This document shows positions 45,268 to 57,800 of a DNA stretch of 64,000 bases, piece by piece. The stretch comes from Adineta ricciae. Taxonomy: Eukaryota; Rotifera; Eurotatoria; Adinetida; Adinetidae. The notes under the pieces were generated by a model that saw only the letters and a program-made list of their open reading frames with translations, ran no database searches and was not told where the DNA came from. Made by a program: the position numbers and the translations under genes. Each line of letters opens with the position of its first letter. The first letter of the stretch is position 1. Location of the stretch: positions 372,001 through 436,000 of the forward strand of contig CAJNOJ010000056.1 in assembly GCA_905250025.1 (NCBI GenBank). The letters are read 5' to 3'.

Positions 45268-47200
45268 ATGTTTGCGGCATTCCGACGTCGTGCCGCATCG
45301 GCTTCACGTTCTGACTCGAATGTCAAAGAAACTCCGCTAACAGAAAGCAATGGTCGCAAGGCAAATCTCGAGAATAACTTCACCACGCCAACAGTGAATT
45401 CGAATACAAGCAATACCTTAGGTGTTAATGGAAATAATGGAATGAAACATCGTACTCTTTCTGGTCTTTCGATGACATCAACATCGTCATCGTCTTTTAG
45501 TACATCGCCAACATTGAACATCACCCGACAACAGGAAAAACAAGAGTTACAGACACTAAATGATCGATTAGCAGTGATTATTGATACCGTCCGACGACTT
45601 GAACAAGATAATGAAAAACTAAGAGTAAATCTTTGATTTATTTTTCGGGGAAGCACCTGCTATCCGATCTGTTTAGACAATTGTTAAAAGCAATGCACAA
45701 TCATTTGAAATGGAAACATCGAAAGTGAAGACTTTGTATGAAAATGAATTAGGTAAACGTCTTCTCCGAACTCTCTCTCTCTCTCTTTCATATCACATTA
45801 TTCCCTATTCTAGACGATGCAAAGAAGTTAATTGAAGAATTAGCTCATGAAAAATCTCGTCTAGAAATAGAATTGGAAAAGAGTCGCAGTGAAATACTTG
45901 ACATTCAAGCAAAGTCTGCTCGTAATGATCGCGATTCGCGTGCGTACGAAGCACGAATGAAACAGTATGAGAGTGAGATTGCTGAATTAAAAGCACGATA
46001 CGATTCGATTGCCTTCGATGCAACACGTCGCATGGAAGATAATGAGGTTGGAGATGACTTCTCTCAAATGTTTCGTTCGTTTGTTAACTATGCTGTATTT
46101 TAGACATTATTAAACCGCAATCATGATCTGGAAAAGCAAGTTGGCTCATTGAAGCGTCAGTTGGAGTCGGAAACACTCTTACGTGTTGATTTGGAGAACA
46201 AAAACAAGACTCTGAGAGAAGAATTACAGTTTAATCAACATGTCTATGAAACAGTAAAGCTATTTGTCAATGATTTTGTCGAAGAACTCGAATCATGTTT
46301 GCTTTGTTAGAAAATCTATCAATTGAAAGAACAACAACGTGTGGAAATTCTTCATGATGACGGTCTCCGGCAACAGTATGATGCGAGACTTCTGCAAGAA
46401 TTGCAACAATTAAGAACACAGAATGAACAAGAAATGCAACTATTACGAGAAGAAATCGCTTCGCAGTATGAGAAGAAAGTAAGCGAATTTCAGAGAGTTA
46501 ATTACGCAAGTGCGCTCTTCCATGTCACTGTGGAAACGACGAGTTCGAAGCATTTGAGAAGTGAATATCACCATTGCACGAAATCATCACGTTTTTGTCG
46601 ATAGACACCACTTGACATATACTACTTTTGCAGTTCTATATCAGTTAACGTGAAGTAGACATACGAATGTTTGTTTAGATTGAAGATTTACAAAATACTA
46701 ATCGTCGTAATCTCGAGCAAATCAATAATTATCGTATTGATTTGATTTCGTATCGTGAACGTATTGAAGAAGCAACGAAGACTCGTGATGCATGTAATGA
46801 TAAAATGCTTCAGCTTGAGCAACGCTGTCGTGATATGGAAGATCGCGCTCATCGTGCTCAACAACAGCTACACGAATCGATCATTGAACGTGACGATGAA
46901 ATCCTCAATCTGAAACAACTTATCGAGCAAATGCAAAGTGATTATCAAAATCTGCTTGACACAAAGTTTGGCCTCGATCGCGAAATTGCCACCTATAGAA
47001 AACTACTTGATTCCGAAGAAGAACGGTTGAATATAGGCGGACGGGTCGGACCTTCTCCAACTTTAAATGGTAATGCGACACCGACCGGTAATGAGAATTT
47101 ACCAACAGCAAGCAACGGTGCAGCACAACGTCAACGTCTCAAACGTCCGCGATTCGAAGTCGATGAAGATGTCATTATCACAAATGGCAATGGGCATTAA
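45268..47200 (+). CDS. Intermediate filament protein, lamin-like rod without lamin tail domain
   Basis: Exons 45268-45624, 45677-45752, 45814-46046, 46104-46253, 46311-46478 and 46679-47200 give 501 residues. The head is Ser/Thr/Asn-rich. The rod starts with the helix-initiation motif (ELQTLNDRLAVIIDTVRRLE) and ends with the near-universal termination motif (FGLDREIATYRKLLDSEEER). The tail is only about 55 residues, contains a basic nuclear-localisation-like patch (RQRLKRPRFEVDED), and lacks an Ig-fold lamin tail domain and a CaaX box (ends TNGNGH). Known: such rods dimerise into 10-nm filaments. Location is undecided: the patch suggests nucleus, the missing CaaX suggests either a cytoplasmic filament or a tail-less lamin. 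Confidence 0.85.
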
Positions 47201-48302
47201 TCAGACGAACTTTCGATGCATATTTTCACTTTTTGTTCGTTCGAATCTTTATTTTCAGACGAAAGCCGAATAGTAGAGTTCAATGAGAAGAAGAACAATA
47301 GGGTTTCTTCTACTCATTTTCTTAGGTTATTCTTTAGTTAAAAAATCTTTTGTGTACGATTATGGATTTGGTTCTTGTGCGTCAGATGTTTCTTTTTCTT
47401 GTCTTTAAAAAATATGGTAGATTTCTCCAAAATTGTTGTGAACAATGAAGAATAGTAAATAAAGTACATTTTCCATGTCACATTATGTGTTGTACAACGT
47501 GATCGATGAATAATGTTCATTATATCGAATATCATCATTGAACCGTTGATCTCAGTGCACATGCGATTATCCATGATGAGCTGAGAGAGTTAACCCACAG
47601 TTGGAGTCATTTTCGACAAGAAATCAATGACAATTTGCACCAAACATTGAATGTTTCGATTGGCGTTTTCCGACGAATTTCATTCAAGCCCGGTGAAATT
47701 GTTTATCGATATCGAAATGAGTAACACTGTATTCGATAATTGGCAAGTAGCCAGCTCACCTTCCTTTTTGATTAAAGACAAAATCATTCATTCTGTCTCT
47801 TTCTCCCTCTCTCTCTATCCTTCCTTCTGAACATTAATAGTGTCCGATAGATCTCGTTTCTTCTCTCGCTTTCGCTGCATTTTTATTAGGACAACAGAAC
47901 GACGAACGAGTATTGAATTTTGATACAGTACAATTGCGCAAAAACGTGTAACACGAAGAAAATGATCTCAGTGTTTTTTTTTCTCTTTTCGTTCTTTTAC
48001 TTTATTAAATCGTTACATTGACCGATATCGAGTCGTATGTATATTGCGATCGAGCACTACTTCTTCTCATTTAGTAGTGAGAATCGCCATTTTTCTTGTT
48101 TATTGAGTGTTTTTTTTAAATCATAAATATAAGAATAACTTTTAACACAGGAAAGGAAAAAGCATCGTTCGACCTATAAGTTCAAAAAGCACCGTTTATA
48201 ATACGCGAGAAAAGAAGAGGAAAAAACACTTGGCTGGTTTCTATCACATATATTGACAAGCAAAGATAGTTGAATGCGTTCCGGTTGAGCTTATTTCGAT
48301 CG
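47201..48302. other. Intergenic; one unexplained open stretch at about 47545-47725
   Basis: A plus-strand frame without ATG, bounded by stops, reads DELRELTHSWSHFRQEIND and ends SFKPGEIVYRYRNE. It looks coding-like in composition but no family or splice partner was found. The rest is AT-rich with CT-rich runs around 47800-47825. Confidence 0.3.
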
Positions 48303-50807
48303 TTATGGTTTGAAGTTGGTTTTTGTCAATGAATTGGAGAACATTAAGCCAGGCGCAAGGATTTGTTGTGGCGACGATGATGGCTGGAAGCTAAATTGGT
48401 CTTTCGGATCGACAGTGCTCTTCCAAACGGAATCGAATTGTGATCTGTTAAAATGTGACACATGATCGATTGTTTGGTTATCAAAATTCTTACTCAGTTG
48501 GATCTGATGACTGCGCTTGAAAGAGATTTTTTGGCTCTGATACTGACGATAACTGTGGCCAAGCACCTGGATCTGAATCGAATCGAAAATCACATACGTA
48601 AAGCTATAAATTATGTCGAACATACGTTCAAGAAGATGAGGAGGAGGTGGTAGATTTGCAACTGCATCATTGGACGAATGGCTCGGACTCATCAGACGAT
48701 CTTTCGATGCTGATTCAGCAGCTAAACGTGAATATGAGTGACAATTTGTTGATGTCAAATTTGATCCCTACCGGCCATTGCAGGTTCAAAGAACTGTCTC
48801 AAAGCAACATTACGTCCACCACGTGGTGTTTTAACGACTGCGCCATTAGAATTATACATTCGACCCTCGTCGTTGGACGGTTTCTGAAAAAAGAAAGATA
48901 TTTTGAACGAAATTCTCCTGATCTGCGCATGTACCTGTATTGTTCGTCGATCACCCGGCACACCGAAATTGGATGTAGGCACTTGTGGTATTGTCGGTAA
49001 TGATGATGATTCGAAATAAACGACATCATCTTTCACATAAGTAATTAAATGTTCAAACAGCTTGTTTTTCGTTTTCTCATCGACTTTCTGAGATAAAGTT
49101 CTCAAAATAGCAACTAAACGCAACTTCCGTAATTGTCTCTCATCTTTTTCACTTAATTCTTCATTTGCTGTATCATTACCATCATATTTCTTGAAATTAT
49201 ATGCTTTCAAAACCTCATTTAATGGTGTAAAACATTCCAATGTACGTTCTTCAGTTAACGGATAATCACTATATCTATTGAATAACGATCCGCTCGTTTG
49301 ATTCTTATCTAAAACAATCGAAAACGTATGTTCATATTTGACTTTGCCATGCATTTTTACCTTTATTCATTTCCAGATTCGTTGCGTAGACTCCGAATGA
49401 TCTTAGTAGTTTTGCTAATGAATTCCACATGGTTGGCTTCTGTTTGAAAACCTGATGATCAAACAAATCGGTTTTCGATTTAAATATATTTGCCAAGTAT
49501 GCAAATGTTAAATAAACGAGAGGCAAGATGTGTTGCTCGTCAACGATCATCATGGACAATGGCAATTGTATGACTTCTAAACATTGTTCAAGAATTAAAA
49601 TCAAGACTTGTAATGCAAAATTGAATTGTATTTCGGGTTGTTTTGAGGGTGTAGCACGCGGTAATAAACTTAACGTTCGATGTAATGTGAACATCAGAAT
49701 GGAAATCATCTGAATGAATTGACTTTGGTGAACATTTTTGATGACTAATTTGCGGAAAAGATCAAGAAATGGTTGAAGTCCTTCCAGATTCGATTCTAAA
49801 TTAATCATCGCAATGATTTGTAAGAATAATGTTAAGAATTCATTGTGTGGTGATGTTTGTTCGTAACGTGATAATGGAAAATCTTTTAAACGTTGAAAGA
49901 GCTTCTCTAGGTTTGATATTGCCAGTGGAAATGTCACTTTGATCGCAATACTTCGAACATAATAGTATGCGGTAATTAGTTGGTTTTGTCCAGGTGTCAA
50001 TAGTGAAAGAGGATTTTTCATTTCGTGCAAAATCGCGATTTGATTGTATGGTTGACCTAAACATGGAATTGTCTGAATGGCATATTGGTAGAATGTTTTC
50101 GCGAGGTCGATATGATTTGAATAACGATTCAAATCACCGACATGAACGAGAATATGCTGGATGAAATAGAGCATGGACGCTTCTTTACACTGACGAGTCG
50201 AATAGGACGATTGCGAACGGCGTTGTAGGAATGGAAATGTTAATTTACAGATTGAATTTTCGAAATTGTACGAATGAACAACATCCTATATGAAAGAAGG
50301 ACAATGCTTAGGGAGAATGTTTGGAAAATCTGAAACCGATTTACCTGTAACAATTTTATGTAGTATCCTCTGGCGTATTCATAGAAAGTTTGTAAGCTTG
50401 TTTGAATTTCTGCTCGTTTCATTGGATGTTGATGGTTTTCTTTTACTTGGTCTTGTTTGGAGCTGATTTCATTTTTGAAAATGATAGTCCATAGATCGTG
50501 TTCGATTTTCTTCTCGATTGCAAAGTCCAGATCGACAAGAATTAATTGATTGTATTGATCAAGTAATTCCTGTCGATGAAACCGAGTTTCTGGATTACCA
50601 TTCGGTAAGGAAAGTAGTTTTTGTTTTAATTTTTCACATTCATCGAATATTTCATGGGATAATGTTGAATTTGTTTCACTCTCATTAGCAGTGGGTATCG
50701 TGGGTTTCGATCGACGATTATTCCTAAGCAAAAAAATCGAATAAACACGAGTTTCGTTGACAAAGAACATACGGTTGATATCGTCTTCGAGTCATTGGAT
50801 TTGCCAT
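48303..50807 (-). CDS. SMG7: Nonsense-mediated decay factor SMG7
   Basis: Start MANPMTRRRYQP at 50807 joins through a 49-bp intron to NNRRSKPTIPTANES. The 14-3-3-like EST1 domain reads ELLDQYNQLILVDLDFAIEK, KKIEHDLWTIIFKNEIS, then LVHVGDLNRYSNHIDLAKTF and YQYAIQTIPCLGQPYNQIAI, closely following SMG7. The helical EST1 domain follows (ITAYYYVRSIAIKVTFPLAI). The C-terminal half is shorter than in vertebrates and ends with a Pro-rich exon (NLPPPPHLLE, HPGAWPQLSS) and FSNSLTKTNFKP. Known: SMG7 binds phosphorylated UPF1 through the 14-3-3-like fold and recruits deadenylation/decapping. Conserved basic/Tyr residues of that fold appear present, though I did not map each one. Exon phases fit at every join examined. 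Confidence 0.85.
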
Positions 50808-51568
50808 GAAGGAAGACAGTAAATTGTGATTACATCATTTTGACTTGACGATTCTAATTGATTGCAACTATTGAAAAAAAATATTCGAGACATAGTAGTG
50901 TACTTTCGGAGATCTGAACTTACATGATATAGAAATCATTCAATCAGTTGATCAAGACTTGTTCATAGAATTGCATAGTATTGTTCTCTAAAACAATATA
51001 TACGTGTTTCTATCAGCCGATTTCATTCTTCCGATTAGTAGAAATTTTCGTGTACCATTAAATTCTTAACTACTCTTCGCTTTCTTTTTGTTATTTAATT
51101 ACAGGATAATGTGATTAGTTCTATATCAATGTCAAAGTACGACCGAAGGAGATGTGACAGGGTTTTAGGAGACTCAGCACCTTAAACTGATAGATGATTA
51201 CACAAGACGCAGCAATGTTTTAAAATGTTATAATCTTGGATTCGACACAGGAGAGAGACAGACATGCAAGACATATATTCTGCTCCTATGTGTCATTGTT
51301 AAAACCAATAAAATCGTCTTCTTGTAAAAGAAAAATTTTTAATTTCGAAAATAACCTTTTCGTTGTTTTTCGACACATTTTCAGTAAACTCCATCATTAT
51401 AGATGTCAGTGCATGTCTTACAATTCGCTATTCCTCTACAACGATGTCCACTAACAATAAAGAGAAAGAAAGAATACAATAATATCATTCAATGCGTCTG
51501 TCATTCACAACAATACGAAAATAATCCGTTTCAACCCCGTTTGTTTAGATTGATTAGAAAAATATTAC
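50808..51568. other. Divergent intergenic region between SMG7 and NF-YC
   Basis: No coding sequence was identified in this 760-bp stretch; small frames are unconvincing. It probably contains promoters for both genes. Confidence 0.4.
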
Positions 51569-52343
51569 ATGGATTCAACGAAAGCTGAAGCTGAAAATAT
51601 CGAGCCATCGGCCGGTAAAGAGCTACTCGATAAATACTGGGCTGAAATCAAGCAAGAAATCGACGATATTAACATTGTAAATTCCCGTGTATTTTCCGTT
51701 GGAAATCTTTGCAACATTCTCAATTTCTTTTCCAGGTCGAATTTCGTACAACCGATTTACCTTTGGCACGAATCAAGAAGATCATGAAATTAGATGATGA
51801 TGTCAAAATGATCAGTGCAGAAGTGCCCATCCTGTTTGCTAAAGCTGCTGAGCTATTCATTCAGGAATTAACAATTCATTCATGGTTGCAAACAGAAGAA
51901 AGTCGACGACGTACTTTACAGGTCGGTTTGATTCATTCTCTTTCCGAAACGACATTTCGAGTTTTTTCAGCGTAATGACGTCGCAGCTGCCATTGCTAAG
52001 AACGAACTTTTCGATTTTCTCATCGATATCGTTCCGCGTGAAGAGGCGACCAAAACACACAAGAAAAAAGACTCTGTCAGCGAAGTACAATACATCGTTA
52101 CATTACCAACCTCGGCTGGTATCGGCAACACAATTCAATTGCCAAGTAAATCATCAATTTCAGCATTGTCCGTATTAAACTATATGTCTTTAGATGGTCA
52201 AATTATTCAATTACCGCAAAATCTATCATCGAATATTGTTACAATGGCAGTAAGTCGATCTTTTCTTCAATGTACACATTCATGCTTATGCTTGTGAATA
52301 GACACCACAAGGTACCCAACAACAATATACAATTGGACAATAA
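51569..52343 (+). CDS. NFYC: CCAAT-binding factor subunit C (NF-YC), short form
   Basis: The product starts [20 protein letters not shown]; exon 2 onwards carries the histone-fold [60 protein letters not shown] and, after an intron, [25 protein letters not shown]. This is NF-YC almost residue for residue. The C-terminal Gln-rich activation region, long in vertebrates, is cut to about 80 residues ([27 protein letters not shown]) and ends [11 protein letters not shown]. Known: NF-YC dimerises with NF-YB, recruits NF-YA and binds CCAAT boxes. AATAAA occurs at 52521-52526. Confident. Confidence 0.9.
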
Positions 52344-52636
52344 ACACGATCGTGACGACCGATTGTCTAATGTCAGATTTTTATCTGTTTTATGTATTCA
52401 TCTGAAAAATCAAGATTGATGGTTTTGCTTAATCATATTTTTGTACATAGATGATCATTCATTAACAAAATGTACGTGTTTGTTTTGAAAAAAATGTATA
52501 TCTACTATCAACTATGTATAAATAAAATAATTCTCCTTTGAAAAACGCACATGACGAGAGAAAAGTCTTTTTTTTCTTCATTCTGTCTATCTATGATTCA
52601 CTGACATCTTCGAGAATCATCTATTCGACGGCGAAC

Positions 52637-53013
52637 ATGAACGGTGATAGTAAGTTACAGATTTCTTGGTTTGCTCGTGGATTTTCCAAGAAATTCTTCA
52701 GTTTGGTTAACAAGTTTCAATTGGACTGAACGTATTCGAGGCATTGTCGAGAACTCCTATGGTAAAACGATCGATTTTGATAAGCTTAGAAAAGAAGTAA
52801 ATTATGCTTCCATTGAATTTATCAATGCATTCGATTCTACTGTAGATTATCAAACAATATCGGCAGGTGAGACCTGATTCAGATAAAACAACCAAAGAAT
52901 TAACGAATCAATTAGAAAAGCAGCTTGCCAAAGCTCCATTCATTGGTCGAATGGGTAATGATATTTATTATTTGTATTATTTTCAGACCAGAGACAACGA
53001 TTTTGATTTATAA
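52637..53013 (+). CDS. Small unrecognised protein, three exons
   Basis: A model with exons 52637-52649, 52702-52796 and 52846-53013 uses introns of 52 and 49 bp, the size usual here, and keeps frame: MNGDIWLTSFNWTERIRG, IVENSYGKTIDFDKLRKE, IIKQYRQVRPDSDKTTKELT and LEKQLAKAPFIGRMG, then either GNDIYYLYYFQTRDNDFDL or, if a further short intron is removed, a few other residues. The protein is hydrophilic, roughly 90-110 residues, with no signal peptide or membrane segment. I do not recognise it. The tiny first coding exon is the weakest part. Confidence 0.4.
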
Positions 53014-53410
53014 AATAAACTTTATGAAACTTTGAGAGCTATTTAATGGATCTCTACACTTGAGTAGTTTACAAAGTAACAATCGTTCGTTCACAGCACT
53101 TCAGAGGAACATATGATACGAGACTGCTCTCAATTTGCACTTTCAATGATGCTATTTCTGTTTTGTACTTGCACACTTATCTTCTGAAACTTCGTCTGTA
53201 CGCACGTCTTACTCACCGCGCAAATGAGGTATGATTAGCGCAAGTCTCATCATCTTAAAGAGTATTTGATCCTTTAATTAAATGAAAGGAACGACTGCAT
53301 GATATTCTAAGAAAGAAGCTTGTTCACATTCGATGATTGATATAAGACAAAACTTGCACCATTTGATTGGAACATTATTTTATTTAGAAAAATGAGATGA
53401 ACAGCGATTT

Positions 53411-54831
53411 TTACACCGACGGACCTGTCAGTCGATTCGACAATTGTAAATGCGAACAATTTGGTTGATTATTTTTCGAATGGTGAACATAGGACGACAT
53501 GAAATAACTTGATCGTTGAAATTTCGCAGTCTGCTCGTTAATAGTTGAACGGAATTTTGCCGGTCTGAATGTTCGAAACAATTCAGTACGTATGTGCTGT
53601 CCGCTGATGATATACAAATAGAAATTGATTCCATAATTGAAATTTGTTATGAGATCGAATATATCATGTACAATCGACATGAAATATCGCCATTTGGTAT
53701 CACATAATCGATATGGATTGAGAAACATGAATTTCAGAATTTCGAAGCTTGAGCCAGGCACATGTAGAACGAGATAAATCGACGAGACAATAACTAACAT
53801 GCGAGAGATTTTGTACAGCAAGACTGTTTTCCGTCGGGAATTGTTAACAGCATTCGTATGATCGTTTAAGGAATTTCCACTGAATAGTTTACTCATGATA
53901 AGAATATTTACAGTAATGATGATAGTCAATGGCAATAGTGTCATTAGACATAATCGCCAAAGGTAAACTGTCAGTATGACTTCAACTGCGGCGTAATCAG
54001 GTAATGTTTTACAACGGCAAGAAGATTTGGCGGCTGTTGGTTGTGAAAATGGTGAAGATGAAGGTTTGCAATCAATACCTTTGATCACTAGATGATACGA
54101 CTGAATCATCATAGTAAATAACAGTATGAGAAATAAGATTCGACGCGCATTAATAACGCTACATATATGTTTAGACCAGAGAGGAAATTTAATAGCGACT
54201 AGACGCTCAACAGCAAGTGCAACAGTAACCCTATGAAAAAACAGAAATAAGGTGTTCTTTTCTTGGAAGTTCTCAGCGAAAAATTAAATACCATGAACTC
54301 ATCGAATAGAATATATAACGAATGTAATAATAAAATTTACAGGACATTAGTGTATGTTGAATAAGTGTTCGTTTGTCAGCATTTTGGTATTGATGTACTT
54401 CGTCAAGAGCCTTCAATGCTAAATATTCGATAAATCAAAACAAGAATAGATTCTTCGGCGGAGTCAATTACCTTCGCATAGGATTGCTCCTGTGTCAACA
54501 ATTGCGAGGGCAATCAGATATTGTGTATAAGAATTCCGTTTTAAACCTAGGGAAAATATCCAATTAGGCAAATGGTAGTTTTCAATGGAAAAGTAAACGT
54601 TTACGTTGCCGGCACAATACTAGTAGACATAACAAATTTCCACAAAAACTAATTATGAACACGACGAATGTACCTAGAAACACGAACACAACTACTTTGA
54701 TGTTCTATTCAATCTAATTGACTATATTTACCGATGTGATTGAGCCACCAGGCCCAGCTTTTTTCATGATGAAACTTTTGATAGTAACTATGATCAACAC
54801 CAGTTAGGTTGATCTTTGCACAAGAGGTCAT
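53411..54831 (-). CDS. Rhodopsin-family GPCR (peptide/FMRFamide-receptor-like)
   Basis: Start MTSCAKINLTGVDHSYYQKF at 54831; about five exons. TM1 reads VVFVFLGTFVVFIISFCGNL with the class-A GN pair. TM2 is YTQYLIALAIVDTGAILC. The region before TM3 has a Cys (LMSCKF). The DRY-box position reads VERLVAIKFP. TM5 is LWRLCLMTLLPLTIIITVNI, TM6 follows a basic loop (NNSRRKTVLLYKISRMLVIV) and TM7 is NFNYGINFYLYIISG, with INFYLY in place of NPxxY. Known: invertebrate peptide GPCRs often show such variants. Inference: a neuropeptide receptor; the ligand cannot be told. The donor after the TM1 exon requires a boundary at CGG CAA C / gtaaacg. Confidence 0.75.
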
Positions 54832-57800
54832 TCTAGAAAAAACGGGTCATTGTTAGATCGCATTCTGACATGTTCTTGCCTGACTTATCGAGAATCTGCT
54901 ATTTGAAACATAACGGATATAACTGTCAAGTCTGTCGAATCTTGGCTGTGAGAATATATATAATTAGCATGCTGAGCTTCAATTTAGTTTAACTGCTTGA
55001 AAAACGAATAGCAAATATACGCTCTCGCAAAACAATGAAGACCATTTTTGACTTGATGTCAAGTGAGAAACATCCATTGATTTCAAATAATCTAACAAAG
55101 TCAAGGAGTTAGTTTTCGTGCTGCAAGAAGAAACGAACGTTTTTCAAATATAGAAATCATCAGCAAGCGAATGTGTTCTTTATCACGCTTATTTTCAACT
55201 ATTTGTCTACATACATAGCAGTAGACAAAGAATACTTTTTCCTTATGCAACAACGATGAAATGAGAAGTCAGCACGTCATCCGACCTTGCCTTAAGACTC
55301 TTACGAATAGTTTATTAATGTACTTTATTACCTTTACACCCTCATCATATAAGCAAATGACTTAATTACTCCGGGCACACATTGTTGTCTGGGCGAAATG
55401 ATTTCTAAAAAAGAAACGCGTGTCTCGGATAATATTTCTGTACTTCGATGGGAGAGAGTTGGGCTTGAGGGAACCATGTAAACGTGCTAATGAAACATAT
55501 AGATTGATGATTCTTCTCTGACTTCAGTCTATAGATATAGAAGAAAAATAAATCGTGTTTCTAATAACGTCTTATTCAATAATAATCCTCCAGGCTGCGA
55601 CGATGATCAACGAAATGATTTGCTATTTATGTATATTTGACGTCATCTCAATAGACAATAGTTCTGATCCTTTTCAGAAGAAAACATAAAATATTTACCG
55701 AAGTATTGATGATGTATTATTGTTGGATATACTTTCCGTTTTGTTTTAAACTCATCAATGAAAAACAACACGAGACTGTTGTTGTTCTCCTCTTGCGTCT
55801 GTCGATACGAATAAAGTAATCTTTCCAGGCGAGTGATAATTGATAAAATAAAAAGAACAAAATGAGTTTTTCTATGCTTTTTTTTTCAGGAGAGGCTCTC
55901 TTGAAAATTACATGTAAAACTCAGAATTATTAGTTTTTCAAAGGTGACACGTTGTTATTAACATAGAACAGTGGACTAGTTACAATGAGGACTAAGTAAT
56001 GAGAAACTTCCTCGTTGTCAGTAACCATTTCCTCTCCTCCTTCCGATTTCAATCTATCAAGGAGATGAAAAAAAACTGATCAAAGCAAAAAGTACATGAT
56101 GAGGTAACGGGAGAAAAGAAGGAACATGGCTCTCCTAGCGCGTAGTGCGTCAACTGCCTTCCTTAAACGTGATAAATGCCTATAAATCTCAGATAAAATG
56201 TTCCACTACTTGTCGAAACAGTATCTCGCTAGCTAATGCTCTTATGTTCTTTAGTCTGTTCGGTGTGGGAATTTCCAGAACGTCATCAAGATGTTAAATT
56301 TATCGAAATTGAAATCGTCTTAAACGTATCGAGAAGAATTGCAACTAAGACGCATATTAACATTGATTTTCTGCTTCCGTCAGCAAGCATTGGCTAACAA
56401 ATCCCGTTAGAGAAAATGACATCAAATCTATCCCCGTAACGAAATGATAATATATGTAAATAAATGTAACAGCGATTATATATACCCTTTAGATAAGATT
56501 ATTAGTGATGTTTTCTTTGCCCGCACAATATCGTCTTAAGTTACTTGACAAAACGAGTCGATTACGTCAGATTGAAATTGTGGGTGGTGTTTTGCTCTTG
56601 TTTTCCATTTCTAACGACCTTTTCTCTAGTTTTATCAGATATTTTACTTTTCTGCAAAGAGAAAAGACACATTGACAAAAATACAAACTTCTCTCGATGG
56701 TTTCCTTCCGGTTAACTGCTTTTAAGTGTGACGATAAATATCCGTAGCAAACTTGCAGCTCCAGAAAGTCTATTGTTGTCGGTATTTCATTCCAAGTGTA
56801 GTTATATTTAACACGATGAGAGTGCCAGCGGCAACAGATGAGGCGATCGAGGAAGCAACAATTTGAACAACCACTCTGTTTGGATATCGTCGAGCATTGG
56901 CCTAGTTAACTCCTTAAAGTTGTTCCTTTGCGTACATTTTTGGAGTACGAGAAGGTCTACTGATTGATTTTTCTGCGTTGATACATGTCAGATCGATCTT
57001 TTCTTGCTATGATTGAAACGCCAATCAAGCGTAATATTCTTTTGAACGTAGTTCGACTATAGGACACGCATGTGATTATTCTAATGATAGCATAGTTTTC
57101 ATTAACTCCGAAGGCGATTATGCCGGCTCTTAATCTTATGAATGAGTAGACGCATAAAATGTCGAAGATTGATCTAAACATCAATCTTTTCGTGTAAAAA
57201 AAGGAAATTACCGTTTAAATTAAGATTAGGAAAATTTGTTTTAAAAATCGAGGGACTCCCTGTGGATATAATATGCTTGAAAACGTGATATTCACGGTGA
57301 TAAGATTATTGTTTTTGGGTGCTTACCAGGGTATATCAGTCACATGAGATAAACACTTCTATCTACAAATGAAGTACTTCATAGTAAATATAACCCGTCA
57401 AAAAATAGACCGACATGCAAAACATTCTGTCTATCCGTTCATCATTCTTTTCTGTTTTTGACAAGTTCCTATTAGTAGCATATGTAATCTTAGCTGTCGA
57501 TTCTGACTGTCTGACAAAAATCCTGTTGAAGACAGCATGTACGCACGTATAATTATCATTCATCACTAAATGTAGTATGCTGTTCTCATTTTTTCGCTTA
57601 AACAGCACCATGCTAATCGAACTGGGCCCACACGAAAATATATAAATCTGAGTTTCATATTTTCATTATAGTAGATATCAATTAGTTTTGTCCCTATCAT
57701 GATTTCATATAATTATTTAAAGATTGAAAACACGACATGTTCATTTTTGTTGCTTAATTTTAGTTTCAAGGAGGATAAAAACGCAATGTCGCACCAGTAG

